Under the pieces are notes generated by a model. That model saw nothing but the letters and a program-made list of their open reading frames with translations, did not search any database and was not told the origin of the DNA. This document shows positions 15,727 through 24,707 of a stretch of 64,000 bases of DNA, one piece after another. Within the stretch, counting starts at the first letter, position 1; each line of letters begins with the position of its first letter. The stretch is from the NCBI GenBank assembly GCA_009841115.1, contig VXML01000107.1:186001-250000 (forward strand), given 5' to 3'. The stretch is from Gemmatimonadota bacterium (GTDB lineage: Bacteria > Latescibacterota > UBA2968 > UBA8231). Made by a program: the position numbers and the translations under genes.

Positions 15727-16652
15727 GCACCCCGCTGACGCTTAGCGTCGTAATACCTACCTATGACGAGTCTGAGCGCCTCGAAGCAGCACTTAAAAGC
15801 CTGTCGCAGCAAGATTACCCCCACGAAGCGACCCAAATCATCGTAGTGGACGATGCCTCTCCCCATTTAGATGCCGAGCGGCTGCATGCGGCGATCGCGC
15901 CGTTAAAGTTGCAGCTACTCCGCAACGCACAGAATCAGGGACGCGCTCGGGCGCGCAACGCAGCCCTGCGGATTGCCAGCGGCGATATCGTCGTCTTTCT
16001 CGACAGCGACATGACCGTCGGTGCCAATTTTCTCCGCGCCCATGCCCAACGGCATCAAAACCACGCAGAAGCCGTTTTTGTCGGCAACATCCGCTTTGCC
16101 AGTGAAATTCCCGCTACCTCCCTGACTCGCTATCTCGAAGGGAGGGGGGTCCATAGGGTCGATGCGGATAAGACCATACCTTTCAAGTGCTTCGTCACCG
16201 GCAACTCCTCGGTGCGCCGGTCATCCCTGCTGCGCGTGGGATTCTTCGATGAGAATCTCACGGCTTATGGCGGCGAAGATCTAGAATTGGGGTACCGCCT
16301 CCACTTGGCGGGCATTCCGCTTTACTATGCCCCTGAAGCCCTGTCACACCACAATCACTTGCGTTCGTTGGAGCCGCTTTGCCGCCTGATGCAGACCTAC
16401 GGCAACAAGTCAATCCCGATCCTTTTAAACAAGCATCCCGAATTAGACGCCGTACTCCGGTTGGACTTTATCAGGGCCGCGGCTTTTTCTCCTCGGCGGC
16501 TCGCGCTCCAGCTAGCCTTGTTGTCGCCGATTCACTACCCCATCCGCTGGGTGACCCGCTGGCTTGTGAAAACCTATGTCCCGGATCTGTTTTTTAGTTA
16601 TTTGTTCTGGTCCAGCCGCACGCGGGGTTATATCCGTGCTCTAAACAAATAA
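15723..16652 (+). CDS. Glycosyltransferase family 2
   Basis: This 309-residue GT-A enzyme opens with SVVIPTYDESERLEAALKSL. It has IIVVDDASP and the metal-binding DSD in VVFLDSDMTV, and then GGEDLELGYRL, which is typical of enzymes adding sugars to glycans. ATG 15723 (MSTPLT) is chosen over an upstream in-frame start because it forms an ATGA overlap with the GT4 gene. The C-terminal segment (about 265-300) is amphipathic or hydrophobic and may bind the membrane. It probably acts with the preceding GT4 enzyme. Confidence 0.9.
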   Translation: MSTPLTLSVVIPTYDESERLEAALKSLSQQDYPHEATQIIVVDDASPHLDAERLHAAIAPLKLQLLRNAQNQGRARARNAALRIASGDIVVFLDSDMTVGANFLRAHAQRHQNHAEAVFVGNIRFASEIPATSLTRYLEGRGVHRVDADKTIPFKCFVTGNSSVRRSSLLRVGFFDENLTAYGGEDLELGYRLHLAGIPLYYAPEALSHHNHLRSLEPLCRLMQTYGNKSIPILLNKHPELDAVLRLDFIRAAAFSPRRLALQLALLSPIHYPIRWVTRWLVKTYVPDLFFSYLFWSSRTRGYIRALNK

Positions 16653-16680
16653 AGAATAACGACTTATATTATATAGCCTT

Positions 16681-17487
16681 ATGCGTACGCACTATCCCCG
16701 CTTCCCCCAAGTTCTCCGCGTAGCGCTACCTGCGCTCCTGCTGGCCCACTTCATAGTTTGGCCCATCGTCGGCCTCTTATCCCTACATGCTGGTATTATT
16801 GCCGCCGAATGTACCCTCTTGTGGTTTGTTGCTCTTTATATTCGCCGTCATCGCCTAATTGCCGAAGACCTGCTTCTGTTCAACGCCACACCGGCTGCGT
16901 CCCTGTTGCTGACAATTCCGGTGACCGTTTGCTGTAGCCTCGTAATCGCCGAACTCGACTTGTATCTGGCCTATCTTCTCGGCCTGATAGACCTGTCCAT
17001 GCCGCTGTCTTTTCAGAAAAACCTGCTGGAGATTCAGATTGTCCGCGGACTAGCAGATATACCGAAGGGACTGGTAACGCTAGTGCTAGTACCTGTGTTT
17101 TGCGAAGAGCCCCTCTTCCGCGGGCTTGTATTCACGAGCCTTTGCGCCCATTATGGGCCGCGCTGGGCGCTAGGCGGTTCGGCCCTGCTGTTTGCCATTT
17201 CTCACTTCAACCCTTGGCAAATGATCCCCCTCCTCCTCTTTGGGCTCTTCCTCGGCGCTTTAGTTTACTGGACTCACAGCATCTACCCTGCCATGCTCGC
17301 CCACGCGGTCAACAACTTGACTTCGATAATTGGGATCAACTTGCGCACTTACTTAGGCATAGATGGCCTCGGTCCCTCCCAACATCTCCCCATGCCTTTG
17401 GTCCTGCTCGCCGGCCTACTCCTGCTTGGCGGCCTCCTGCTTATCAGCCGCCAACCCGCCATTATGCCGCTGTTGACTAGGAGGTAA
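16681..17487 (+). CDS. CPBP-family intramembrane metalloprotease
   Basis: This 268-residue membrane protein has about eight helices and the CAAX-protease/bacteriocin-processing (Abi) signature. Motif 1 is EEPLFRG (about residue 141), motif 2 is the His in AISHFNPW and motif 3 the His and Asn in AMLAHAVNN. Relatives act as Rce1-type or site-2-like proteases and sometimes in bacteriocin self-immunity. No peptide or bacteriocin gene is next to it. It follows the glycosyltransferases by 28 bases on the same strand. Confidence 0.87.
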   Translation: MRTHYPRFPQVLRVALPALLLAHFIVWPIVGLLSLHAGIIAAECTLLWFVALYIRRHRLIAEDLLLFNATPAASLLLTIPVTVCCSLVIAELDLYLAYLLGLIDLSMPLSFQKNLLEIQIVRGLADIPKGLVTLVLVPVFCEEPLFRGLVFTSLCAHYGPRWALGGSALLFAISHFNPWQMIPLLLFGLFLGALVYWTHSIYPAMLAHAVNNLTSIIGINLRTYLGIDGLGPSQHLPMPLVLLAGLLLLGGLLLISRQPAIMPLLTRR

Positions 17488-17558
17488 TTCGCTCCACCCG
17501 ATTGCAACTGAACTGTTGGGGGAGAGGCAGTTGCGTAGAGAAACGTTCCCCAATTAAA

Positions 17559-18428
17559 TCAACTCAGCGCCTTCTCTACCGTTTCCCCGATTTCCGCCGG
17601 ACTCTCACAGATGTGAATCCCCGCTTCCCGCATCGCCGCCATTTTGTCCTCGGCCGTCCCCTTACCGCCTGAAATAATAGCGCCTGCATGTCCCATCCGC
17701 CGCCCTGGAGGTGCCGTGCGCCCCGCGATAAAGCCAATGACGGGCTTGTCGTAGCATTCTTTGATATAGGCGGCCGCTTCTTCTTCAGCCGTGCCGCCGA
17801 TCTCGCCGATCATCACGACCGCATCGGTCTCGGGGTCGTCCTTAAAGAGGGCCAGCGCGTCCACAAAGCGAGTACCGATGATTGGGTCGCCGCCAATGCC
17901 GATGGCTGTAGATTGGCCTAAGCCTCGCTCAGTGAGCTGACCCACGGCTTCATAGGTCAGCGTTCCACTGCGGGAGATAATCCCCACGCGACCTGGCTGG
18001 TGAATAAAGTGGGGCATAATGCCGATTTTGCACTTCCCCGGAGAGATGACGCCAGGGCAATTAGGCCCGATCAGCCGAATAGAGCGCGCTTGGACATAAT
18101 GGTAGGCTTTAACCATGTCGCTCACGGGGATGTTCTCGGTGATACAGATGACTAGCTCTATACCCGCATCGGCCGCTTCCATGATGGCGTCGGCGGCAAA
18201 GGGGGCTGGCACAAAGATGATTGAAGCATTGGCACCTGTAGCCTCAACGCCTTCGGCGACCGTGTTAAACACCGGAACGCCTTCAAATTCTTGGCCGCCT
18301 TTGCCAGGTGTTGCTCCCCCGACCACTTTCGTGCCGTACTCCAGCATTTGCCGCGTGTGAAATGATCCCTCCGACCCCGTAATCGCCTGTACGAAGACCT
18401 TGGTGTTTTCGTCGATTAAAACGCTCAT
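17559..18428 (-). CDS. sucD: Succinyl-CoA synthetase alpha subunit
   Basis: This 289-residue protein is the alpha subunit of the citric-acid-cycle enzyme that interconverts succinyl-CoA and succinate with formation of a nucleoside triphosphate. The N-terminal CoA-binding domain (TGSEGSFHTRQMLEYGT) and the phosphohistidine loop GHAGAIISGGKGTAEDK are intact. The frame extends further upstream, but ATG 18428 gives the standard length and begins MSVLIDENTKV. It lies 13 bases after sucC. Confidence 0.96.
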   Translation of the reverse strand: MSVLIDENTKVFVQAITGSEGSFHTRQMLEYGTKVVGGATPGKGGQEFEGVPVFNTVAEGVEATGANASIIFVPAPFAADAIMEAADAGIELVICITENIPVSDMVKAYHYVQARSIRLIGPNCPGVISPGKCKIGIMPHFIHQPGRVGIISRSGTLTYEAVGQLTERGLGQSTAIGIGGDPIIGTRFVDALALFKDDPETDAVVMIGEIGGTAEEEAAAYIKECYDKPVIGFIAGRTAPPGRRMGHAGAIISGGKGTAEDKMAAMREAGIHICESPAEIGETVEKALS

Positions 18429-18441
18429 CCCTGTATTCCTC

Positions 18442-19599
18442 TTACTGAATAGTCGCCTTGACCATCGCCGCCGCGTCTTGCAGCCCGTGTCCAACGGCAA
18501 AGTCCATGTCGGAGTTTTCCAGCATCTCGGCAGCCACATCCGCGTTGGTCCCAGCTAGTCGCACGACGATCGGCACGTTGACTTCAATGTTTTTGCGCGC
18601 CTCAATCACGCCGGCGGCCACGCGGTCGCAGCGCACAATGCCGCCGAAGATGTTGATGAGGATGGCCTTTACGTTTGGGTCGGAAAGCAAGATGCGGAAG
18701 CCATTTTCCACGGTTTCAGCGCTGGCACCCCCGCCTACGTCCAAGAAATTGGCTGGTTCAGCACCCGAGAGCTTGATAATGTCCATGGTGGCCATCGCCA
18801 GCCCGGCACCGTTGACCATACAACCGATATTGCCGTCGAGCTTGATGTAGTTCAGATCGTATTTGGCTGCTTCGACCTCCAGCCCTTCCTCTTCATCCAG
18901 ATCGCGCATTTCCGCTAAATCGGGGTGGCGGAAGAGTGCGTTGTCGTCTAGGTCTATTTTGGCATCCAGCGCCAAAAGCTGCCCATCGGCGGTCGCCACC
19001 AAGGGATTGACCTCGACCAGTGAGCAGTCGGCATCGACATAGGCTCTGTAGAGGCTAAGGATAAAACTGGCTGCTTGGCGCACCTGCTTGCCCTCAAAGC
19101 CAAGCCCAAAGGCTAGGCGCGTCGCTTGGAATGCCTGTAGCCCCACTGCGGGATCGACCGTTTCCTTGAGAATTTTCTCTGGGGTCTCTGCGGCTACCTC
19201 CTCGATCTCCATTCCGCCCTCTTGGCTGGCCATGACCACTGGCTTGCTCTGGGCTCGATCGAGGGTGATGCCCAGATAAAGCTCGCGTTCTATCTCCGAG
19301 GCTTTCTCCACGAGGACTTGCTTGACCTTTTGGCCTTCAGGGCCTGTCTGGTGGGTGACGAGCTGCATGCCAAGAATCAGGCTGGCTGCTTGGCGAGCCT
19401 CTGCAGGATTAGCGGCCAGTTTGACGCCTCCGCCCTTGCCGCGACCTCCAGCGTGGATTTGGGCCTTAATCACGACCTTTCCACCCAATTCAGCGGCCAC
19501 GCGTTCGGCTTGGTCGGCTGTAGTGGCCACGTTGCCACTCGGTACGGTGACTTGGTACTGGTGCAAAATCTTTTTGGCTTGATATTCGTGAATTTTCAT
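18442..19599 (-). CDS. sucC: Succinyl-CoA synthetase beta subunit
   Basis: This 385-residue ATP-grasp protein begins MKIHEYQAKKILHQYQV, the standard start of SucC. The nucleotide-binding glycine-rich segment HAGGRGKGGGVKLA and the C-terminal ligase segment INIFGGIVRCDRVAAGVIEA are intact, and the length is normal. It forms the alpha-beta enzyme with SucD and provides the nucleotide-binding site. Its promoter probably lies in the 169-base gap shared with the divergent epimerase gene. Confidence 0.96.
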   Translation of the reverse strand: MKIHEYQAKKILHQYQVTVPSGNVATTADQAERVAAELGGKVVIKAQIHAGGRGKGGGVKLAANPAEARQAASLILGMQLVTHQTGPEGQKVKQVLVEKASEIERELYLGITLDRAQSKPVVMASQEGGMEIEEVAAETPEKILKETVDPAVGLQAFQATRLAFGLGFEGKQVRQAASFILSLYRAYVDADCSLVEVNPLVATADGQLLALDAKIDLDDNALFRHPDLAEMRDLDEEEGLEVEAAKYDLNYIKLDGNIGCMVNGAGLAMATMDIIKLSGAEPANFLDVGGGASAETVENGFRILLSDPNVKAILINIFGGIVRCDRVAAGVIEARKNIEVNVPIVVRLAGTNADVAAEMLENSDMDFAVGHGLQDAAAMVKATIQ

Positions 19600-19635
19600 G
19601 GGCGTTATCTATTCTATCGGTGAAAGGAACGCAAA

Positions 19636-19664
19636 AGAGTATAAAAACCTCCCCCTACCGGCAA
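19636..19664 (-). promoter_or_regulatory. Putative promoter of sucCD
   Basis: On the minus strand TTGCCG (19664-19659) and TACTCT (19641-19636) are 17 bases apart, about 40 bases upstream of the sucC start. The boxes are moderate matches only. Confidence 0.4.
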
Positions 19665-19768
19665 GGCGATCTAAGAAGCGACCAGCGCAAGTACCAAACT
19701 AAGGCTGTTGATCGTTGGGAAAGTCTCGTAATATTCAGGTACATTTAAAGATCCCGAGGAGGTAGCCC

Positions 19769-20521
19769 GTGAAAATCTTGTTAGTCGGCGGGGCCGGCCG
19801 CGTCGGCACCTGCACTACTCCCTACCTTAGACGCCATCACGATCTGCGCGTGTTGGACATCGCCAAGCCTCGGCACGAGGTAGAATACATCGAAGGCTCT
19901 ATCGCCGACCCGGAGGCCCTCGCCTGCGCCCTAGATGGGGTGGATGCCTTCATTAACTTGACCATGAAGAGCGGCCAAGGTGGCCTCGACAGCCACCAGA
20001 CCGAGACCCAAATCGTCGATAATTACACCGTCAACTGTCTGGGACTGCACTTGCTCCTGTACACCGCTTGGAGGCTAGGTATTAAAAGAGGCGTTCACAC
20101 CTCCACCATGAGTGCCCATTACCGCGCCCGCTCCTATTATCCGTCCGAGGAGGAAATCCCGCTCGATAGCCCTAGTGTGTACGGCTTTACTAAGGGGCTA
20201 GCCGAGGGCATTTGCCGCTACTTTGCCCGCCAATTTGACCTGAACGTGGCGGTCCTTCGCATTACCGGTCCGCGCACCCGGGAGCAATTCCTAGAACAAG
20301 CCAAAAGTCCACCACACTATCCTCCCGGCAATCTTTACTTTACCGATGAGGAAGATTTGGCCAACGCCTATTTAGCCGCTCTGGACTACGTTTGCATAGG
20401 TCATGGCCGCTGCGACGCCTTCTTCATATCGGGCGACGCCGACCACCGTGAAATGAACATGTCCAAAGCACGAGCTGTTTTGGGCTGGGAGCCTAAATCG
20501 CACCTGATGCTGGAGGAGTGA
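19769..20521 (+). CDS. Extended SDR NAD(P)-dependent epimerase/dehydratase-like protein
   Basis: This 250-residue protein has the Rossmann motif GGAGRVG at residues 7-13, a catalytic YGFTK (YxxxK) and a Ser/Thr-rich strand before it (HTSTMSA). The GTG start is preceded by a strong GAGGAGGT ribosome-binding site. It is shorter than most sugar epimerases (about 310 residues), mostly at the C-terminus. It stands alone between sucC and the ribosomal protein genes, so its substrate is unknown. Sugar-nucleotide or uronate chemistry is the commonest role for the family. Confidence 0.82.
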   Translation: MKILLVGGAGRVGTCTTPYLRRHHDLRVLDIAKPRHEVEYIEGSIADPEALACALDGVDAFINLTMKSGQGGLDSHQTETQIVDNYTVNCLGLHLLLYTAWRLGIKRGVHTSTMSAHYRARSYYPSEEEIPLDSPSVYGFTKGLAEGICRYFARQFDLNVAVLRITGPRTREQFLEQAKSPPHYPPGNLYFTDEEDLANAYLAALDYVCIGHGRCDAFFISGDADHREMNMSKARAVLGWEPKSHLMLEE

Positions 20522-20527
20522 GGAGTC

Positions 20528-20561
20528 AAAAAAACAGGCCCGACCATTCTGGTGGGCCTGT
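20528..20561 (-). terminator. Rho-independent terminator of rplU-rpmA
   Basis: Minus-strand stem ACAGGCCC/GGGCCTGT, extended by ACCA/TGGT, is followed by seven T in the minus direction. It lies about 45 bases after the rpmA stop and also sits at the end of the convergent epimerase gene. Confidence 0.85.
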
Positions 20562-20607
20562 CCCAATTCTATGGATCAGTTCGCGTTGTGATTTAGGAAC
20601 GCAGTTC

Positions 20608-20862
20608 TTAGGCGGCGTAAACGCTCACCCGTTTGCCCTTCCTGCCAAAAGCCTCAAATTTCACCTGCCCGGCAATGGTAGCAAAGAGCGTATCATCCCC
20701 GCCCTTCTTGACATTGACGCCCGGATGAATGCGCGTCCCGCGCTGCCGCACGATAATTGTGCCGGCGCTGACCTTCTCTCCGCCAAAGCGCTTAACGCCT
20801 AGGCGCTGCGCATTGCTATCGCGCCCGTTTTTGGAACTGCCGACACCTTTTTTATGAGCCAT
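20608..20862 (-). CDS. rpmA: 50S ribosomal protein L27
   Basis: This 84-residue protein of standard length begins MAHKKGVGSSKNGRDSNAQR, with the conserved L27 core IIVRQRGTRIHPGVNVKKG. L27 reaches the peptidyl-transferase centre through its N-terminal tail, which here starts directly with the mature-type sequence and has no cleavable extension of the firmicute kind. It lies 20 bases after rplU and ends at a clear terminator. Confidence 0.97.
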   Translation of the reverse strand: MAHKKGVGSSKNGRDSNAQRLGVKRFGGEKVSAGTIIVRQRGTRIHPGVNVKKGGDDTLFATIAGQVKFEAFGRKGKRVSVYAA

Positions 20863-20882
20863 AATACCTAGTCCTTTCGCAC

Positions 20883-21200
20883 TCAGTTCGGAAGAACGAT
20901 GTCCTCGACCCGAATCTCGGTGTAATCCTGGCGGTGGCCGGTGCGCCGCCGGTATTTCTTGCGCCGTTTCTTCTTGAAAACGACAATCTTGTCGCCGCGA
21001 CCGTGGCCGACAACCGTCGCCGAAACACTGGCTCCTTCGACCGTGGGGCTGCCAACCCTAGTCTCGTCGTCGCCGGAAACTAGCAGGACGTCGGTAAATT
21101 CCTGGGTGCTACCTTCTTCGACCTGAAGCCGGGGCACGCGCAAACGCTGACCCTTATCGACTTTGACCTGATGGCCGGCGATATTGACAACTGCATACAT
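20883..21200 (-). CDS. rplU: 50S ribosomal protein L21
   Basis: This 105-residue protein begins MYAVVNIAGHQVKVDKGQ, with the typical basic segment IVVFKKKRRKKYRRRTGHRQ that binds 23S rRNA. ATG 21200 is chosen over a GTG three codons upstream because a GGAG ribosome-binding site lies 8 bases before it and overlaps the GTG. It is the first gene of the L21-L27 operon. Confidence 0.97.
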   Translation of the reverse strand: MYAVVNIAGHQVKVDKGQRLRVPRLQVEEGSTQEFTDVLLVSGDDETRVGSPTVEGASVSATVVGHGRGDKIVVFKKKRRKKYRRRTGHRQDYTEIRVEDIVLPN

Positions 21201-21232
21201 GAATTGCACTCCTACGCTAAGACTACTTTTTA

Positions 21233-21261
21233 AAGATATGGGTCAGAATTTTTTCTGTCAA
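21233..21261 (-). promoter_or_regulatory. Promoter of rplU-rpmA
   Basis: On the minus strand TTGACA (21261-21256) and TATCTT (21238-21233) are 17 bases apart. The -35 box overlaps the stop codon of the RNase G gene, so the ribosomal operon has its own start signal despite the short gap. Confidence 0.7.
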
Positions 21262-22781
21262 ACTCGGAACTCAGCCGTCACATCTAGGCTGCGTTTGGTC
21301 GAGAAGAACCGATAGTCTTGGGGGCCCAACGTAGAATCGGTCTCTATTTGGAGGCGAGCTTTGGTCGCCTTGCGCAATGATTTGAGCCGTTCTTCGCGGT
21401 TTTCTAGCATATAGGTGGCCACCTCGGGATGGACCTTTAACACGTAGCGCCTTTCGCGGGTGGCAGCATAAGAACGCTGAAGCCAGCGTTCAATCCAAGT
21501 CAGGGTGGTGTCTGGCCCCATAATCCGGCCCGTGCCGCTGCAAATGGGACAAGGTTCACTATGAGTGTGCAAAAGGTTTGGCCGGACGCGCTGGCGCGTC
21601 ATTTCGACCAAGCCAAACTCGCTGATATGTGGGCTGATCGAGACTTTCGCCCGATCCCGTTTGAATTCATCAACCAAGCAGTCAACGACCTTTTTGCGAT
21701 TGCGCTCCTCGTTCATATCGATAAAGTCGATGACTATAATGCCGCCAATGTCGCGGAGCTTGAGCTGGCGGGCAATCTCACGAGCTGCCCTCAGATTGGT
21801 ATTGAGATTGTTTTCCTCCTGATCGTCGGAGCCGAGGTAACGGGCTGAATTCACGTCGATAAAGGTTCCTGCCTCGGCGTAGTCGATGACCAAGGCTCCG
21901 CCCCGCCGCAACCACACGGTGCGATCGGTCGCCTTCTCAATATCTTCCTCAATGTTGAAGGCATCGAAAATGGGCCGACGATCCCGGTAAAACTCCACCC
22001 TCTGGCGCAATTTAGGTGAAACTTGGCGCAAATAAGCTGTAATCTCCTTGTACAGTTCTTTGCTATCGACGACTAGTCGTTCCACATTGTCGGTGAACAG
22101 GTCGCGTATTATGCTGGAGGTCATGCCCATCTCCTTGTACACCAAGGCAGGTGCTTCAACCTTCCTGCTCGTCTTGATCAGACGCTCGTGGTTTTTCACT
22201 AGCTGCTTCATATCGCGTTTGAACTCGCGATCACTCTGCCCTTGCCCTTCTGTGCGCACGATTACCGAGTAGCCATCGGGTTTGATCTTAAATACCAGAT
22301 CTCTCAGTCTTTTGCGTTCGTTTCGACTGATGATCTTGCGGGACACACCAACCCAGTTGCCGCCCGGAACCAGCACCATAAAGCGACCCGGAAGCGATAG
22401 CTGCGTTGTCACACGGGCACCTTTGGTGCCGATGGGCTCTTTGGTAACCTGCACCAACACCTCTTCGCCCTTCTTGATCAGGTTTTGAATAGCAGGATAA
22501 CCGCGATGGCGAGAACGGCGCCCGTTACGCGCTCCATCGGTCTCGTCTCTGTCTGCTTCCATCATATCGCGCACTTGGAGAAACGCGGTGCGGTCATGGC
22601 CTATCTCGACAAAGGCGGCCTGTAGCCCGGGCAAAACGGCCGATACAACTCCTTTGTATATGTCTCCTACCGTCCGCTCATTCTCGGGTCTTTCGATCCA
22701 GACTTCAGCTAGACGCCCATCTTCCAAGATGGCAATACGGGATTCGTGAATGCCTTGGTTGATAAAAATTTCTGTTTGCAC
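21258..22781 (-). CDS. rng: Ribonuclease E/G family protein
   Basis: This 507-residue protein has the standard RNase G length. An N-terminal S1 RNA-binding domain (GDIYKGVVSAVLPGLQAAFVEIG) precedes the RNase H-like and catalytic domains with the two metal-binding Asp regions (IDYAEAGTFIDVNS and GGIIVIDFIDMNEE). The zinc-link motif is CPICSGTGRI. It lacks the long C-terminal degradosome tail of RNase E. Its role is endonucleolytic processing of rRNA and mRNA. It sits directly upstream of rplU, a common arrangement. Confidence 0.95.
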   Translation of the reverse strand: MQTEIFINQGIHESRIAILEDGRLAEVWIERPENERTVGDIYKGVVSAVLPGLQAAFVEIGHDRTAFLQVRDMMEADRDETDGARNGRRSRHRGYPAIQNLIKKGEEVLVQVTKEPIGTKGARVTTQLSLPGRFMVLVPGGNWVGVSRKIISRNERKRLRDLVFKIKPDGYSVIVRTEGQGQSDREFKRDMKQLVKNHERLIKTSRKVEAPALVYKEMGMTSSIIRDLFTDNVERLVVDSKELYKEITAYLRQVSPKLRQRVEFYRDRRPIFDAFNIEEDIEKATDRTVWLRRGGALVIDYAEAGTFIDVNSARYLGSDDQEENNLNTNLRAAREIARQLKLRDIGGIIVIDFIDMNEERNRKKVVDCLVDEFKRDRAKVSISPHISEFGLVEMTRQRVRPNLLHTHSEPCPICSGTGRIMGPDTTLTWIERWLQRSYAATRERRYVLKVHPEVATYMLENREERLKSLRKATKARLQIETDSTLGPQDYRFFSTKRSLDVTAEFRV

Positions 22782-22848
22782 GATCTGTCCTCACGCTTAG
22801 TAGTCATAATATTAGTATCGGCGATTTCAAAGCTCTGCTTATCGCCGT

Positions 22849-24705
22849 TCACTTGGTTTCCTCCGCAGCCAATACCTCCAAATACTGGTCTTGGTCTGCG
22901 AGCACCTCTATCGCCTTGGCTAGCTGCACATCCTCCTGCAATTCTTCAATCAGTTGGGCCTTTCTCCCCCTGAAGCGCAAAATTAGTTCTCGACGTAAGG
23001 CACTCTTTATGTAAGGTTCCAACTCGCGGCTATACCGCCGCTCCCACTCCTGCTTCACTGCTGCTCGTAGCTGCTGGATCGGCTCTTGTGCAGCTATACC
23101 CCAATCCATTTCCGCGGCCAAGTCCTCAAGTTCTTCTATTTGATTCAATCCTTTTTGGCCTTGGTCTATACTTATGTCCTTAGTGCGGACGAACTCCATA
23201 AAGCCATCGACCATCTCATCGCTGACAGTCAGGTTTGGATGTTCCTCGACCCAAGACGAGTCGGTCGAGACATAATCTATGACAAAGTCGAAGAAGAGCC
23301 GACGACGCACTAACTCTTGTACATAGGGGGGAAATGGTTCCGACTCAATGCTAATATCGGGCTTAATCCCGCCGCCGCCGAAGACCCTGCGACCTCGCTG
23401 GGTATAATAGGTTTGGTTTCCCATACTATCCGGCGATCCAGCCGCCCTCATCTTGGATTTACCCACTAAATCGCCCAAACGGATCAGGAGCAGGCTCTCT
23501 GCGGACTCAGAATCCATATCAAAATGAGACTGGAGAGCAGAAAGGGCCTTAGCCCTATTCTCTGAACGCAAAATAAGGTCCATCACCAACTGATGCGGCA
23601 ATTCCCTATCGCCGAACAGAACGCTATGTACGGGCTTGGCGATGTCCTGTTCGCGGTGAATGCTGCGCCCACTGGGCGCGTAGTAGAGTGCCGTCGTCAG
23701 CTTTAAGGCACTAGCTTCCTCTTCGCGTTCACGCAGGTCGAAAATGGTCTGTACCGAACCTTTGCCAAATGATGCCGCTCCGACAACCACGCCTCGATCG
23801 TTGTCTTGGATGGCTCCAGCAACGATTTCGGAGGCGCTGGCACTCCCCTCGTCAATCAGAACTACCAAGGGCACATTGCGCGCAATAGAATGACGGTGGG
23901 AATACTTGACTTCTTCTCTCCGCCCGTCGCGTTCCCTAATCGACACGATCGGCACTCCTTGGGGTAAAAACAAATCGGCAACTTGGGTGGCTTGACTAAA
24001 CAAGCCTCCGGGATTTCCTCGCAGGTCTAAAATTAGCCCTTCAACCCGAGGGAGACTTTTTATCGCCTCTTCCACTTCACTGGAGGTATGCTCGGAAAAA
24101 CGCGTCTGGCGCATACTTATATAACCGATTTTTTCTTGGAGTTCCTCTACCAACACAACGCTCTTGATCGTGATTATTTCCCGTTGAATTTCAACTTCGC
24201 GCGGCGTGGCTCCCAAGTGGGGAGCGACCGAGATTGCGACCTTTGTGCCAGGTTCTCCGCGCAGCGCATTGACCACAGATTCAAGCTGCATATCCAAGGT
24301 ACTTTTGCCCTCCACAGCGACGATCAAGTCGCCCGGTCTCAGCCCCGCCCGAAAGGCAGGAGTATCTTCAATAGGGGAAATTACCACGGGAAAGCGATCT
24401 TTTATGGCAACCGTAATCCCCAATCCCGCGAACTTGCCCGTCGTGTCTTGGCGCAACTGGCGCAAACCCTCCTCGTCGTAATACTCGCTGTATGGATCCA
24501 GTTGGCCGAGCATGCCCTTGATGGCTGCGCTCATAACCTCCCCTTGGTCCAGACGAGCGTAATAGTTTTCCAGAATGCGCGAATACACGGCTCCGAAACG
24601 CTCCCAACTGGCATTTACCTCCGCATACGGATCTTCCGTAGGCGCTGCCTGGATTGCGTTCGCACTTGCAAATAAAAAAACCAATCCCATTAAGAAGTGT
24701 CGCAT
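22849..24705 (-). CDS. Carboxy-terminal processing protease (S41) with PDZ domain
   Basis: This 618-residue exported protease has a signal peptide (cleavage near AIQA-A), a PDZ domain (about 90-165, GDLIVAVEGKS) and an S41 catalytic core with Ser in DEGSASASEI and Lys in FGKGSVQT. The core is interrupted by roughly 75 extra residues between HREQDIAKP and GGGGIKPDI, rich in charged residues. A long helical C-terminal tail (about 490-618) follows. ATG 24705 is preferred over an in-frame ATG 33 bases upstream because it opens directly into the signal peptide and follows a GGAG site. It starts 2 bases after tmk. Confidence 0.9.
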   Translation of the reverse strand: MRHFLMGLVFLFASANAIQAAPTEDPYAEVNASWERFGAVYSRILENYYARLDQGEVMSAAIKGMLGQLDPYSEYYDEEGLRQLRQDTTGKFAGLGITVAIKDRFPVVISPIEDTPAFRAGLRPGDLIVAVEGKSTLDMQLESVVNALRGEPGTKVAISVAPHLGATPREVEIQREIITIKSVVLVEELQEKIGYISMRQTRFSEHTSSEVEEAIKSLPRVEGLILDLRGNPGGLFSQATQVADLFLPQGVPIVSIRERDGRREEVKYSHRHSIARNVPLVVLIDEGSASASEIVAGAIQDNDRGVVVGAASFGKGSVQTIFDLREREEEASALKLTTALYYAPSGRSIHREQDIAKPVHSVLFGDRELPHQLVMDLILRSENRAKALSALQSHFDMDSESAESLLLIRLGDLVGKSKMRAAGSPDSMGNQTYYTQRGRRVFGGGGIKPDISIESEPFPPYVQELVRRRLFFDFVIDYVSTDSSWVEEHPNLTVSDEMVDGFMEFVRTKDISIDQGQKGLNQIEELEDLAAEMDWGIAAQEPIQQLRAAVKQEWERRYSRELEPYIKSALRRELILRFRGRKAQLIEELQEDVQLAKAIEVLADQDQYLEVLAAEETK

Positions 24706-24707
24706 AA

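Noticed and set aside
16681..17487. CPBP protease as immunity or processing gene of a bacteriocin cluster
   Set aside because: No precursor peptide, transporter or modifying enzyme is adjacent.
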